Assembly: GCF_017876625.1 (NCBI RefSeq)
Contig: NZ_JAGIOH010000001.1
Coordinates: forward strand, 1,488,001-1,552,000
Source: Streptomyces syringium
Lineage (GTDB): Bacteria > Actinomycetota > Actinomycetes > Streptomycetales > Streptomycetaceae
Length of the DNA stretch: 64,000 bases
Reading direction: 5' to 3'
In this document: in pieces, positions 35,861 through 49,792 of the stretch
Layout of the letters: every line of letters starts with the position of its first letter
Position numbering within the stretch: position 1 is the stretch's first letter
The notes under the pieces: model-generated
The model's input: the letters and a program-made list of their open reading frames with translations, nothing else
What the model was told of the DNA's origin: nothing
Databases searched by the model: none
Position numbers and translations under genes: made by a program

Positions 35861-36796
35861 TTACGCGCCGCCGAGCCGCTCGCCTGCGGCGATACGGACA
35901 CCGCGGGCCCAGTCGGCGGCCTTCATCGGCTTCTTCCCCTGCGGCTGGACCCACAGGAGCTCCACGGCGTGCGAACCGGTGCCGACGTGCAGGGAGTTCT
36001 TCGCGGCGGCGATCTCGCCGGGCGCCAGGCCGGTGCGGTCGGGGGCCGGGGCCACCGACATGACCTTCAGCCGCTCACCCCGGAAGAGCGTCCAGGCGCC
36101 GGGGGCGGGGGCGCAGCCGCGCACCACGCGGTCGACGCGCAGGGCCGGCGCGGACCAGTCCAGCTGGGCGTCCTCGACATTGATCTTCGGGGCGAGGGAG
36201 ATGCCGTCGGCGGGCTGCTGCACGGCCTTGAGGGTGCCGTCCTCGATGCCGTCCATGGTCGCCAGGAGCAGCCCGGACCCGGCGAACGCGAGCCGGGTGA
36301 GCAGGTCGCCGCTGGTGTCGGTGGGCCGGACCTGCTCGGTCAGCACGCCGAAGACGGGTCCGGAGTCGAGCCCCTCCTCGATCAGGAAGGTGGAGGCTCC
36401 GGTGACCTCGTCGCCCGCGAGGATCGCGTGCTGCACGGGGGCCGCGCCGCGCCACGCGGGCAGCAGCGAGAAGTGCAGGTTGACCCAGCCGTGGGCGGGG
36501 ATCTCCAGGGCGGCCTTGGGCAGCAGCGCGCCGTAGGCGACGACCGGGCAGCAGTCGGGGGCGATCTCGCGGAGCCGGGCGAGGAAGTCCGGCTCGCGCG
36601 GCTTGGCGGGCTTGAGCACCTCGATCCCGGCCTCCTCCGCGCGCTGGGCGACGGGGCTCGCGACGAGCCGGCGGCCGCGCCCGGCGGGGGCGTCGGGCCG
36701 GGTGACCACGGCGACGACCTCGTGCCGGTCCGAGGCGAGCAGGGCGTCGAGGGCGGGTACGGCGACCTCGGGGGTACCGGCGAAGACGAGCCTCAT
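35861..36796 (-). CDS. fmt: Methionyl-tRNA formyltransferase
   Basis: Formylates initiator Met-tRNA using 10-formyl-tetrahydrofolate. The 311-residue protein shows [20 protein letters not shown], the catalytic [16 protein letters not shown] (Asn and His) and the Asp of EEGLDSGPV. The C-terminal tRNA-binding OB-like domain starts near residue 205. ATG 36796 begins the standard N-terminus; the upstream open frame lacks family similarity. Confidence 0.97.
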   Translation of the reverse strand: MRLVFAGTPEVAVPALDALLASDRHEVVAVVTRPDAPAGRGRRLVASPVAQRAEEAGIEVLKPAKPREPDFLARLREIAPDCCPVVAYGALLPKAALEIPAHGWVNLHFSLLPAWRGAAPVQHAILAGDEVTGASTFLIEEGLDSGPVFGVLTEQVRPTDTSGDLLTRLAFAGSGLLLATMDGIEDGTLKAVQQPADGISLAPKINVEDAQLDWSAPALRVDRVVRGCAPAPGAWTLFRGERLKVMSVAPAPDRTGLAPGEIAAAKNSLHVGTGSHAVELLWVQPQGKKPMKAADWARGVRIAAGERLGGA

Positions 36797-37168
36797 GGGT
36801 GGCGAACTACCTCTCAAGCGCCGAGCGGAACGGCGCCCCAGTCTAGTGCGGTGATCACGGGCGGACCACGGGCCGGACCACAGGCGGGCCGCTCCGGGGC
36901 CGGGCCGGGTGCCGGGCCAGGGTCCGCTCCCTCGTCCGCCGTGCCGGAAGGCCCGGAATCGAGGGGCGTAAGGGGGCGCCGCGCGCCCCATTTCATCTGA
37001 CGTGCGCCCCCATACCGTGACCCGGCGGGCTGTGGCGCGTTGTGGTCAAGAGAGATTGACCGAAAACGGGCCGCTGCCGCGGCCCGCTCCCGTTCTCGGT
37101 CCGCTCGCACCTTTTCCGTTTGCTCCGCTTTCTCCGTCCTTTTCACCGCCGGTCCGAGAGGCTTGTTC
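36797..37168. other. Gene-free stretch between divergent fmt and the HTH-like gene
   Basis: About 370 bases, mostly very GC-rich. TTGACC at 37058 is not followed by a -10 at the right distance; it precedes a 7-base hairpin (GGGCCGC/GCGGCCC). TACCGT near 37012 is a possible -10 with no good -35. No gene or repeat family was recognised. Confidence 0.4.
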
Positions 37169-37675
37169 ATGGCCGACCACGCAACCCACGACGCCCAGGC
37201 ACGGGCCAGCCTGCATCTTCTGGTGCGGGACATCGAGCGGGTCCGCCGACAGGTGGACGCGCTGCGTACCCTCACCGCCCAGCTGGGCAATGTCTACCGT
37301 CCCCGCCGCACGGGCCCCTCCGCGGGCTTCGTCGTCTACGGGCGCGCCCCCGCCCCGACCGTCCGGCTGGCGCAGGAACTGCGCGACAGCGTCGAGACGC
37401 TGGTGACGGCGGCGGTGGACTTCGACCGTTCGCTGGGCTTCTCGTGGGACGCGGTGGGTTCGGCGCTCGGCGTCACCAAGCAGGCCGTGCACCGCCGCTA
37501 CGGCGCCCGCCGCAGCAACGGCCAGGTCCCCGCCGAGAGCACCGAGGCGGTGCGCACCGCCGAGCCGCAGTCCGTGCCGATCGTCCCCGCCGCCCGCTCC
37601 ATGCCGGGCCAGCCGGCCGTGCCCCACCGCGACGAGCCCCGCCCCCCGGCTTTCCCGGGCCCGCGCAACGGCTGA
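37169..37675 (+). CDS. Hypothetical protein with HTH-like segment
   Basis: A 168-residue soluble protein conserved, as far as I recall, beside fmt and priA in Streptomyces. A heptad-like helix ([22 protein letters not shown]) comes first. [24 protein letters not shown] near residue 95-118 looks like a helix-turn-helix recognition unit. The last 50 residues are Pro/Arg-rich and probably disordered. A small DNA-binding regulator is the simplest reading; the target is unknown. ATG 37169 has AGAGG eight bases upstream. Confidence 0.75.
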   Translation: MADHATHDAQARASLHLLVRDIERVRRQVDALRTLTAQLGNVYRPRRTGPSAGFVVYGRAPAPTVRLAQELRDSVETLVTAAVDFDRSLGFSWDAVGSALGVTKQAVHRRYGARRSNGQVPAESTEAVRTAEPQSVPIVPAARSMPGQPAVPHRDEPRPPAFPGPRNG

Positions 37676-37799
37676 CGGGCCGGCGCGACGGCCGACACCG
37701 GCGCGGCAAGCCGCCCGAGGGCACCACGCGTCCGGGCTGCCGCGGGCAGCCGTCCGGCAGCCGTCCGGGGCTAGCGTCGCCGACGCCGGGCGGGCCCGG

Positions 37800-39947
37800 C
37801 TAGCCGATGTCCGGAGGATCGATGCGCAGGCGGACGGGCTCCCCGTCACGGCGCGCCAGCCTCGCCGCCTGGGCCGTCTTGAGGGCGGCGGCCAGCTCGG
37901 CCCCCTGCCCGGGGCGCACCCGCAGCAGGGCCCGCTCCCAGCTCTCCCCCGGTGGCGGGTCACCCGCGCGGCGCGGCCGGCCGGGCGCCGTCACCGGCAG
38001 CGGCACCGGGCCGAGCACCTCGGTGCCGTCCGGCAGCCGCGCCGCGGCGATCAGCTCGGCGACGGCCTCCGGGGGGCCGGCGACCGCGGCCATCCGGGAC
38101 ACGGGCGGGAAGCCCAGCTCGGCGCGGTCGGCCAGCTCACGCACCGCGTGTCCGGCCGGGTCCCAGCGGACCAGCGCCTGCACGGGCCGCAGCGTCGGCT
38201 CGGCGACGACGACCACGGTGCCGCCCGCGTCCTGGCCCCGCACCAGGGCCGCCGCGCCGAGCCAGCGGCGCAGCGCCTCCTCGCCCGCCCGCAGGTCGGG
38301 GCGGCCGAGGAGGGCCCAGCCGTCCAGCAGCAGGGCCGCCGCGTAACCGCCCTCGGCCACGGGCTCGGCGCCGGGTGTGGAGACGACGATGGCGGGCCGG
38401 TCCGGAACCGTGTCCAGCACGTGGTCGCGCCCGGAGGTCCGTACGGGCACGGCGGGAAACGCGCGGCCCAGCTCCTCGGCGGTGCGCCGGGCCCCCACGA
38501 TCTGTGCGCGCAGCCGGAAGCCCCCGCACTCCCCGCAGTGCCAGTCCCGGGCCTGGAGCCCGCACCACGTGCAGTGCAGCGCGCCGTCATCCTCGCGCGC
38601 CTCCAGCGGGCCGGCGCAGTGCGTGCACCGGGCGGGCTCCCGGCACCGCTCACAGGCCAGCCGGGGCACGTACCCACGGCGCGGCACCTGGACGAGCACG
38701 GGGCCGTGCTTGAGGCCCTCCCGGGCGGCCTGCCAGGCGAGCGTGGGCAGCCGGGCGGCGCGGGCCGCCTCGTCCCGCGCCTGGTCGGCGTCCCCGACCG
38801 TGCGGATCAGGGGGGCGGTGGCCCGCACCCGCTCGCGCGGGGCGGTCAGCGGCAGTGCCCAGCCGGTGTCCACGAGCTGCGCCGCCTCGACCGTGCAGCC
38901 GAACCCGCCGAGCAGGAACGCGGCCTTCTCGTGCGCGGCCCGCAGCTGGAGCACCTCGCGCGCGTGCGGCTGCGGGGCGTGCTGCTCGCTGTGGCTGGAG
39001 TCGCCGTCGTCCCAGATGGCCGCGAGGCCGAGGTCGCGGACGGGGGCGAACATCGCGGCCCGGGTGCCCACCACGGCCCGTACGGAACCACGGCTGACCG
39101 CGAGCCAGCGGCGGTAACGCTCCTCGGGCCCGGTGTCGGCGGTCAGCAGCACATGGCGGCCGGTGCCGAGCTGTGCGGTGAGCGCGGCGTCGACCCGGGC
39201 CGCGGCCCGGCCGTCCGGCACGACGATCAGCGCGCCGCGGCGCGAGGCGAGCGCCGCGGCGGCGGCCCGCGCCAGCTCCTCGGGCCAGTGCGGGCCGGGC
39301 AGCGCGGTCCACACCGCCCGGGGGGCGTCACCCCGTGCCACGGCGTCGAGGAAGGCGGGCCCCGTCGGATAGCGGGCCCAGCTGCCGGGCTCCGGCCGCG
39401 CGGGCGGAGCCGCCGGCTCGGGCGACGCCTCGGCCTCGATACGGGCGTGCCGGGGCGGCACGGCCAGCTGCAGGACATCGGCGAGGGAGCCCGCGTAACG
39501 GTCCGCGACGGACCGGCAGAGCTGGAACAGGGCGGGGCCGAGCACCGGCTCCGGGGACAGCACCTGGGCGATGGCGGCCAGCGGGCCCTGATAGTCGGAC
39601 TCGGCCACCCGGTCGACGATGTAGCCGTCGAGCAGCCCGCCGCCCTCCCGGCGGCCGCCGCGCACGTTGCGGGTGCCCGCGCCGAAGCGCACCCGCACCC
39701 GCGTGCCCGGCTGCGCGTCGGCGTCCAGCTCCAGCGGCACCGCGTAGTCCCACAGGCGGTCGAGGTGGACCGGGCCCTTGTCGACCAGGACGCGCGCGAC
39801 GGGCAGCTCCTTGGCCAGCTCGGCCCCCCGCCAGGTGCGCGGCTTGGCCCGCGGCACCTTGGCCTTGCGTACGGTCTCGCGCAGGAACGCGAGCTGCTCC
39901 GCCTGTTCCCCCGCGGGCTCCCCGGGTCGCCCGTTCTCGCTGCTCAC
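37800..39947 (-). CDS. priA: Primosomal protein N' (PriA), actinobacterial form without motor motifs
   Basis: A 715-residue PriA homologue. The N-terminal 3'BD DNA-binding domain is clear (ARVLVDKGPVHLDRLWDYAVP; GTRVRVRFG). The zinc-binding module has eight Cys (CERCREPARCTHC and CTWCGLQARDWHCGECGG). The usual helicase Walker A (GxTGSGKT) is missing: the equivalent place reads TALPGPHWPEELARAA, so ATP-driven unwinding is unlikely. This is known for actinobacterial PriA, which may only bind stalled forks and load the replisome. GTG 39947 is the likely start. Confidence 0.92.
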   Translation of the reverse strand: MSSENGRPGEPAGEQAEQLAFLRETVRKAKVPRAKPRTWRGAELAKELPVARVLVDKGPVHLDRLWDYAVPLELDADAQPGTRVRVRFGAGTRNVRGGRREGGGLLDGYIVDRVAESDYQGPLAAIAQVLSPEPVLGPALFQLCRSVADRYAGSLADVLQLAVPPRHARIEAEASPEPAAPPARPEPGSWARYPTGPAFLDAVARGDAPRAVWTALPGPHWPEELARAAAAALASRRGALIVVPDGRAAARVDAALTAQLGTGRHVLLTADTGPEERYRRWLAVSRGSVRAVVGTRAAMFAPVRDLGLAAIWDDGDSSHSEQHAPQPHAREVLQLRAAHEKAAFLLGGFGCTVEAAQLVDTGWALPLTAPRERVRATAPLIRTVGDADQARDEAARAARLPTLAWQAAREGLKHGPVLVQVPRRGYVPRLACERCREPARCTHCAGPLEAREDDGALHCTWCGLQARDWHCGECGGFRLRAQIVGARRTAEELGRAFPAVPVRTSGRDHVLDTVPDRPAIVVSTPGAEPVAEGGYAAALLLDGWALLGRPDLRAGEEALRRWLGAAALVRGQDAGGTVVVVAEPTLRPVQALVRWDPAGHAVRELADRAELGFPPVSRMAAVAGPPEAVAELIAAARLPDGTEVLGPVPLPVTAPGRPRRAGDPPPGESWERALLRVRPGQGAELAAALKTAQAARLARRDGEPVRLRIDPPDIG

Positions 39948-40047
39948 AGCCTCAGTCTTAGCAGACGCCACTGACAGGGGGCGGCGTGCTGCCGGGGTGC
40001 CCGGGATCAGGGGCGGTGACGGGACTCGCGGGAGCGGCCGCGGCAGC

Positions 40048-40083
40048 ACGACGGCCCCGGACCAAGCGGTCCGGGGCCGTCGT
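40048..40083 (-). terminator. Terminator of metK
   Basis: Perfect 16-base stem (40048-40063 with 40068-40083), loop AAGC, beginning 24 bases after the metK stop. Confidence 0.88.
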
Positions 40084-40107
40084 CGTACAGCGTGGGGCAG
40101 CGGAGCC

Positions 40108-41316
40108 TTACAGGCCCGCGGCCTTCTTCAGCGCGTCCACGCGGTCCGTGCGCTCCCACGTGAAGTCGGGCAGCTCACGGCCGAAGTGGCCGTACGCGGC
40201 GGTCTGCGCGTAGATCGGACGGAGCAGGTCCAGGTCGCGGATGATCGCGGCCGGACGGAGGTCGAAGACCTCGGCGATCGCGGTCTCGATCTTCTCGACC
40301 TCGACCGTGGCGGTCCCGAAGGTCTCGACGAACAGACCCACCGGCTCGGCCTTGCCGATCGCGTACGCGACCTGCACCTCGCAGCGCGTGGCGAGACCGG
40401 CGGCGACCACGTTCTTCGCGACCCAGCGCATCGCGTACGCGGCGGAGCGGTCGACCTTGGACGGGTCCTTGCCCGAGAAGGCACCGCCGCCGTGACGGGC
40501 CATGCCGCCGTAGGTGTCGATGATGATCTTGCGGCCGGTCAGACCGGCATCGCCCATCGGGCCGCCGATCTCGAAGCGGCCGGTCGGGTTGACCAGGAGG
40601 CGGTAGCCCTCGGTGTCGAGCTTGATGCCGTCCTCGATCAGCTCCTTGAGGACGTGCTCGACGACGAACTCGCGGATGTCGGGAGCGAGCAGCGAGTCCA
40701 GGTCGATGTCGGACGCGTGCTGCGAGGAGACGACCACGGTGTCCAGGCGCACGGCCTTGTTGCCGTCGTACTCGATGGTGACCTGGGTCTTGCCGTCGGG
40801 GCGCAGGTAGGGGATGGTCCCGTTCTTGCGGACCTCCGACAGACGGCGGGAGAGCCGGTGCGCCAGGTGGATCGGCAGCGGCATCAGCTCGGGGGTCTCG
40901 TCGCAGGCGTAGCCGAACATCAGGCCCTGGTCGCCGGCGCCCTGCTTGTCGAGCTCGTCCTCGTCGCCCTCGACCCGCTGCTCGTACGCGGTGTCGACAC
41001 CCTGGGCGATGTCCGGCGACTGCGCGCCGATGGAGACCGAGACGCCACAGGAAGCGCCGTCGAAGCCCTTCTTGGACGAGTCGTAACCGATCTCGAGGAT
41101 CTTGTTGCGCACCAGAGAGGCGATCGGCGCGTAAGCCTTCGTCGTCACCTCGCCGGCGACGTGCACGAGGCCGGTGGTGATCAAGGTCTCGACGGCGACC
41201 CGGGACGTCGGGTCCTCCTTCAGGAGCGCGTCGAGGATGGTGTCACTGATCTGGTCAGCGATCTTGTCGGGGTGACCTTCGGTCACAGACTCCGAGGTGA
41301 ACAGGCGGCGGGACAC
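40108..41316 (-). CDS. metK: S-adenosylmethionine synthetase
   Basis: Makes SAM from methionine and ATP. At 402 residues it has standard length. [16 protein letters not shown] carries the ATP-binding His/Asp. [12 protein letters not shown], the P-loop-like [19 protein letters not shown] and the C-terminal [13 protein letters not shown] are complete. GTG 41316 has AGGGAG upstream. I found no SAM riboswitch in front of it. SAM would supply the many methyltransferases of the strain, including two in this window. Confidence 0.98.
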   Translation of the reverse strand: MSRRLFTSESVTEGHPDKIADQISDTILDALLKEDPTSRVAVETLITTGLVHVAGEVTTKAYAPIASLVRNKILEIGYDSSKKGFDGASCGVSVSIGAQSPDIAQGVDTAYEQRVEGDEDELDKQGAGDQGLMFGYACDETPELMPLPIHLAHRLSRRLSEVRKNGTIPYLRPDGKTQVTIEYDGNKAVRLDTVVVSSQHASDIDLDSLLAPDIREFVVEHVLKELIEDGIKLDTEGYRLLVNPTGRFEIGGPMGDAGLTGRKIIIDTYGGMARHGGGAFSGKDPSKVDRSAAYAMRWVAKNVVAAGLATRCEVQVAYAIGKAEPVGLFVETFGTATVEVEKIETAIAEVFDLRPAAIIRDLDLLRPIYAQTAAYGHFGRELPDFTWERTDRVDALKKAAGL

Positions 41317-41481
41317 ATCGCTCCCTGGGGTTGCAGCGGCTGCTGGCTGATCATTTATGGACCCGGCCGAGAGCTGCGCTCGACGCGGATCCGGAGGTCA
41401 GTTTATCCGGCGTTCCCGTGGTTGGGGCATCCTGTCGCGCATCAAGCCCTGCGTGACCTGCGACACCTGCCCCCGCAGACC

Positions 41482-42690
41482 TCAGGAGAGGCGCGGTGCC
41501 ACGAGGTCCCAGACGGTGTCGGCGAGGGCCTCCTTCGGGCCGTGCGGAACGGTGGTCTCACTGCCGTCCGCCCCGAGCACCACGGCCTCGTTCTCCTCGG
41601 AACCGAACGTCTTCCGCTCCCCCACCTCATTGACAACCAGCAGGTCACAGCCCTTTCGGGCGAGCTTGGCCCGACCGTTGGCGAGTACCTCGTCGGTCTC
41701 GGCCGCGAAGCCGACGACGACCTGTCCGGGGCGCGCCCGGTCCGCCGAGATCTCGGCGAGGATGTCGGGGTTGCGGACGAGCGCGACCGGCTCCGGTTCC
41801 CGTCCGTCGCGCTTTTTGATTTTGCCCTCGGCGTATCGCTCGGGCCGGAAATCGGCCACCGCGGCCGCCATGATCACGGCATCCGCGTCCGCCGCGGCCG
41901 CCAGGACCGCCTCGCGCATCTGCACCGCCGTGCCGACCCGGACCACGTCCGCGCCGGCCGGGTCGGGCAGCTCGCTGTTGGCGGCGACGAGCGTCACCCG
42001 GGCCCCCCGGGCGACGGCCGTACGGGCCAGCGCGTACCCCTGCTTGCCCGAGGAGCGGTTGCCGAGGAAGCGGACGGGGTCGAGCGGCTCACGGGTGCCG
42101 CCCGCACTGATCACCACATGGCGGCCGGCCAGGTCCGCCGCGCTCTGCCCGGCGCCGCGCGCCAGCACCCGGCGGCAGACCTCGAAGATCTCGCCCGGGT
42201 CCGGCAGCCGGCCCTTGCCGGTGTCGACGCCGGTGAGGCGGCCGACGGCGGGCTCGATGACGATCGCGCCCCGGCGGCGCAGGGTGGCGACGTTCTCCTG
42301 GGTGGCCTGGTTCTCCCACATCTCGGTGTGCATCGCCGGGGCGAAGACGACCGGGCAGCGCGCGGTGAGCAGGGTGTTGGTCAGCAGGTCGTCGGCCAGG
42401 CCGTGGGCGGCCTTGGCGAGCATGTCGGCGGTGGCGGGCGCCACGACGACGAGCTGGGCCTCCTGCCCGATCCGCACGTGCGGCACCTCGTGGACGCTCT
42501 CCCACACCTCGGTGCCCGCCGGGTTCCCGGACAGGGCGGACCAGGTCGCCTCGCCCACGAAGTGCAGGGCCGACGCGGTCGGTACGACCCGGACGTCGTG
42601 GCCCGACTCGGTGAGGCGGCGCAGCAGCTCGCACGCCTTGTAGGCGGCGATCCCGCCGCTGACCCCCAGGACGACCTTGGGCTTGTCCAT
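41482..42690 (-). CDS. coaBC: Bifunctional phosphopantothenoylcysteine synthetase/decarboxylase
   Basis: Catalyses two steps of CoA synthesis: joining phosphopantothenate with Cys (CoaB) and decarboxylation to phosphopantetheine (CoaC). A 402-residue fusion: the N-terminal FMN-dependent decarboxylase has GVSGGIAAYKACELLRRL, VAPATADMLAK and PAMHTEMW. The C-terminal synthetase starts at VVISAGGTREPLDPVRF and includes AAVADFRPERYAEGKIKK. ATG 42690 has GGGGAG upstream. It follows rpoZ and is separated from it by a strong hairpin. Confidence 0.97.
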   Translation of the reverse strand: MDKPKVVLGVSGGIAAYKACELLRRLTESGHDVRVVPTASALHFVGEATWSALSGNPAGTEVWESVHEVPHVRIGQEAQLVVVAPATADMLAKAAHGLADDLLTNTLLTARCPVVFAPAMHTEMWENQATQENVATLRRRGAIVIEPAVGRLTGVDTGKGRLPDPGEIFEVCRRVLARGAGQSAADLAGRHVVISAGGTREPLDPVRFLGNRSSGKQGYALARTAVARGARVTLVAANSELPDPAGADVVRVGTAVQMREAVLAAAADADAVIMAAAVADFRPERYAEGKIKKRDGREPEPVALVRNPDILAEISADRARPGQVVVGFAAETDEVLANGRAKLARKGCDLLVVNEVGERKTFGSEENEAVVLGADGSETTVPHGPKEALADTVWDLVAPRLS

Positions 42691-42750
42691 CGCTTCGCTT
42701 CTCCCCGCGCAGTCGTACATGCAGTCGTACGGTCGTATGCGTCTATGACA

Positions 42751-42789
42751 CACCACAGGCCCGGCAGCTGCGCTGCCGGGCCTGTGGTG
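42751..42789 (-). terminator. Strong terminator between rpoZ and coaBC
   Basis: Perfect 18-base stem (42751-42768 with 42772-42789) and a 3-base loop, 16 bases after the rpoZ stop. An A-tract precedes it on the transcribed strand. Confidence 0.88.
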
Positions 42790-42805
42790 ATGAAAAACCG
42801 AATGC

Positions 42806-43078
42806 TTACTGAGCCGGGGCCTCGATGGCCTCGGAGGTCAGCAGGCCCGCGTTGATCTCGCGGAGCGCGATGGAGAGCGGCTTCTCGTGGACGTGGGTGT
42901 CCACCAGCGGGCCGACGTACTCCAGCAGGCCCTCGCCGAGCTGCGAGTAGTACGCGTTGATCTGGCGCGCACGCTTGGCGGCGTAGATCACCAGGCTGTA
43001 CTTCGAGTCGGTTGCCTCGAGCAGCTCATCAATCGGCGGGTTGATGATGCCCTCGGGCGCGGTGATGGAAGAGGACAC
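42806..43078 (-). CDS. rpoZ: RNA polymerase omega subunit
   Basis: A 90-residue subunit that helps assemble beta'. [23 protein letters not shown] and [13 protein letters not shown] are the conserved omega region that grips the beta' C-terminus. GTG 43078 has GGAAGG upstream. It lies 81 bases after gmk, the usual gmk-rpoZ-coaBC order. Confidence 0.96.
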   Translation of the reverse strand: MSSSITAPEGIINPPIDELLEATDSKYSLVIYAAKRARQINAYYSQLGEGLLEYVGPLVDTHVHEKPLSIALREINAGLLTSEAIEAPAQ

Positions 43079-43159
43079 TCTCTGCCTTCCGAAGGGGGGT
43101 GGAGAAGGAGGTGAAGCTTCGAGCTCGGGGTCGGCGCGGTTATCCGAGCCAATCCCAGC

Positions 43160-43750
43160 TCAACGCAGCAAGGCTAGCAGCTCACGCGCGACGTCCTCGA
43201 CGGAGGTGTTGACCAGCGTCGTGTCGAACTCGGGCTCGGCCGCCAGCTCGATCTTCGCGGCGGCCAGCCGGCGCTCGATGACCTCCGGCGACTCGGTGCC
43301 GCGGCCGGTGAGCCGGCGGACCAGCTCGTCCCAGCTCGGCGGGGCGAGGAAGACCAGCTGGGCCTCCGGCATGGACGTGCGGACCAGCCGCGCGCCCTGG
43401 AGGTCGATCTCCAGCAGGACGGGCTCGCCCGCCTCCAGGCGGTCGAGCACCGCCTGCCGGGGCGTGCCGTAGCGGTTGCCCGCGAACTCGGCCCACTCCA
43501 GCAGCTCGCCGTTGGCGATGAGCTTGTCGAACTGCTCGTCGTCGACGAAGAAGTAGTGGACGCCGTCCCGCTCACCGGGCCGCGGCTTGCGGGTGGTGGC
43601 GGAGACCGAGAGCCATACCTCGGGGTGTGCCTTGCGCATATGGGCGACGACCGTGCTCTTACCGACCCCGGAGGGGCCGGAGAGCACGGTCAGCCGCGGT
43701 TGTCTGGCCGGGGGTACGGGGGACGTCCCCCGGGAGACTGCAGTACTCAT
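43160..43750 (-). CDS. gmk: Guanylate kinase
   Basis: Phosphorylates GMP to GDP. The 196-residue protein has the P-loop GPSGVGKS, the GMP-binding [19 protein letters not shown] and the lid region [13 protein letters not shown]. Complete and of usual length. It lies 38 bases after sIHF and likely shares its transcript. Confidence 0.97.
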   Translation of the reverse strand: MSTAVSRGTSPVPPARQPRLTVLSGPSGVGKSTVVAHMRKAHPEVWLSVSATTRKPRPGERDGVHYFFVDDEQFDKLIANGELLEWAEFAGNRYGTPRQAVLDRLEAGEPVLLEIDLQGARLVRTSMPEAQLVFLAPPSWDELVRRLTGRGTESPEVIERRLAAAKIELAAEPEFDTTLVNTSVEDVARELLALLR

Positions 43751-43788
43751 GCAGCGATTATCCCGGTTCCCGGGAGTGCCTGGGAACG

Positions 43789-44112
43789 TCAGGCGGCTTT
43801 GCCGCCGAACTCACGCTCAAGAGAGGCGATCTGATTCGTGCCGAGCCCGCGCACGCGGCGGCTCTCGGAAATGCCGAGCCGCTCCATGATCTGCTTCGCG
43901 CGAACCTTGCCCACACCGGGAAGGCTCTCCAGGAGAGCGCTGACCTTCATCTTGCCGATGACGTCGTTCTCCTGGCCCTGCTTGATCACGTCATGCAGCG
44001 AGGCGCCGGAGTGCTTGAGTCGATTCTTGACCTCGGCGCGCTCCCGGCGAGCCGCGGCGGCCTTCTCGAGCGCGGCTGCGCGCTGTTCAGGGGTAAGGGG
44101 CGGAAGAGCCAC
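43789..44112 (-). CDS. mihF: Streptomyces integration host factor, sIHF
   Basis: A 107-residue nucleoid protein unrelated to the enteric IHF heterodimer. A long N-terminal helix ([20 protein letters not shown]) leads into a helix-two-turns-helix module with [21 protein letters not shown], which inserts into DNA. In S. coelicolor the homologue (SCO1480) affects chromosome packaging, topology and sporulation. GTG 44112 begins [10 protein letters not shown] and has GAGG upstream. Two promoter-like sequences precede it. Confidence 0.95.
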   Translation of the reverse strand: MALPPLTPEQRAAALEKAAAARRERAEVKNRLKHSGASLHDVIKQGQENDVIGKMKVSALLESLPGVGKVRAKQIMERLGISESRRVRGLGTNQIASLEREFGGKAA

Positions 44113-44159
44113 GCCTACGTCACCTCGGATGTCGAACTGTCGGATAAGGACCGGTGAGG

Positions 44160-44188
44160 AACCTAGTCGGCCCACACCTGCGGAGCAA
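44160..44188 (-). promoter_or_regulatory. Promoter P2 of mihF, TTGCTC-17-TAGGTT
   Basis: On the minus strand TTGCTC (44188-44183) and TAGGTT (44165-44160) are 17 bases apart, about 45 bases upstream of the GTG start. Confidence 0.5.
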
Positions 44189-44221
44189 CGAGCAACGCGC
44201 TTGCTCGTTCGCTCTCGTCGG

Positions 44222-44250
44222 AGACTAGCGGCCGATCCCGCTCCAGTCAG
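44222..44250 (-). promoter_or_regulatory. Promoter P1 of mihF, CTGACT-17-TAGTCT
   Basis: On the minus strand CTGACT (44250-44245) and TAGTCT (44227-44222) are 17 bases apart, just downstream of the pyrF terminator, so mihF is set apart from the pyr transcript. Confidence 0.5.
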
Positions 44251-44261
44251 CGAGAACAGAC

Positions 44262-44299
44262 GAAAAGTCCTGGTCAGACTCTCTCGACCAGGACTTTTC
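44262..44299 (-). terminator. Terminator of the pyr operon after pyrF
   Basis: Perfect 14-base stem with A/T ends, GAAAAGTCCTGGTC (44262-44275) / GACCAGGACTTTTC (44286-44299), 10-base loop. The T-rich flank is unusual here and makes this a textbook intrinsic terminator, 28 bases past pyrF. Confidence 0.92.
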
Positions 44300-44326
44300 G
44301 GGACATACTGACCAACAATTTTGGCG

Positions 44327-45199
44327 TTAACGCGACGCTGCCGTGTCCACGGCGTCCCGCACCTCACCGGCGAACCGGGCGGCACTCGCGCGCAGCGCGG
44401 TCACGTCCGGACCGTGCCGCAGCACACCGCGGCTGACGTTCGGGACGACGTCGCGGACGGCCGCGCCGAAGACCCGGGGCAGGTCGGCGGGGGTGGCGCC
44501 CTGCGCGCCGATGCCCGGGGCGAGCAGCGGACCGTTGATCGCGAGGTCCACGCCGGCCGCGCCGAGCGTGTCGCCCAGGGTCGCGCCGACCACCGCGCCG
44601 TACGAGCCCATGGGCGCGGCATCGGCGTTTTCGGCCTTCACGTGCTCCAGCATCGTCGCCGCGACGCTCGCGCCGTCGGCACGCACCGCGTGCTGGACCT
44701 CCGCGCCCTCCGGGTTCGAGGTGAGCGCGAGGACGAAGACGCCGGTGCCGCTCTCACGGGCCAGGTCCAGAGCGGGGCGCAGCGAGCCGTAGCCGAGGTA
44801 GGGGCTGACGGTGACGGCGTCGGAGAAGAGCGGCGAGGCCGGGTCGAGGTAGGTCGCGGCGTAGGCGGCCATGGTCGAGCCGATGTCGCCGCGCTTGGCG
44901 TCCATCAGGACCAGCGCGCCGGCCGCCCGGGAGTCGGCGACGGCCTGCTCCAGGACGGCGATGCCGCGCGAGCCGAAGCGCTCGAAGAAGGCGGACTGGG
45001 GCTTGAGGACGGCGACGCGGTCGGCCAGGGCCTCGACGACGGTGCGGGTGAAGCGCTCCAGGCCCGCGATGTCGTCGGACAGGCCCCAGTCGGCGAGCAG
45101 GGCGGCGTGCGGGTCGATGCCGACGCACAGCGGGCCGCGCTCGTCCATGGCACGGCGCAGGCGGGCGCCGAAGGGCTCCAGGGGGGTGCTCTCGGTCAC
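44327..45199 (-). CDS. pyrF: Orotidine 5'-phosphate decarboxylase
   Basis: The last UMP step: orotidine-5'-phosphate to UMP. The 290-residue protein belongs to the longer type-2 branch: PLCVGIDPHAALLADWGL, LKPQSAFFERFG, and the catalytic Lys/Asp set in LVLMDAKRGDIGST. NGPLLAPGIGAQGA is the phosphate loop. GTG 45199 has GGAGG six bases upstream. It is the last gene of the pyr operon, 64 bases after pyrD. Confidence 0.97.
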   Translation of the reverse strand: MTESTPLEPFGARLRRAMDERGPLCVGIDPHAALLADWGLSDDIAGLERFTRTVVEALADRVAVLKPQSAFFERFGSRGIAVLEQAVADSRAAGALVLMDAKRGDIGSTMAAYAATYLDPASPLFSDAVTVSPYLGYGSLRPALDLARESGTGVFVLALTSNPEGAEVQHAVRADGASVAATMLEHVKAENADAAPMGSYGAVVGATLGDTLGAAGVDLAINGPLLAPGIGAQGATPADLPRVFGAAVRDVVPNVSRGVLRHGPDVTALRASAARFAGEVRDAVDTAASR

Positions 45200-45263
45200 G
45201 GGGTTCCTCCGGGGTTCGGGGCGGGGCGGGGCGCGCGAGTCGGCTGCGACCCGGGCGGCGAGA

Positions 45264-46394
<1,131 letters not shown>

Positions 46395-46434
46395 GGGGCC
46401 AGACCTTCGTAGGGCGAGCGGGGTATCCGTTCCG

Positions 46435-46473
46435 GACCGCCCGCCCTCCCCGGGGCGGGGAGGGCGGGCGGTC
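46435..46473 (-). terminator. Large hairpin between carB and pyrD (attenuator or partial terminator)
   Basis: Perfect 17-base GC stem (46435-46451 with 46457-46473), 5-base loop, 11 bases after carB and 41 before pyrD. It would reduce read-through into pyrD-pyrF or stabilise the carB 3' end. Confidence 0.75.
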
Positions 46474-46483
46474 GGGGGAAGGA

Positions 46484-49784
<3,301 letters not shown>

Positions 49785-49792
<8 letters not shown>

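Noticed and set aside
41317..41481. SAM riboswitch in front of metK
   Set aside because: I looked for SAM-I and SAM-II core motifs in this stretch and saw none.
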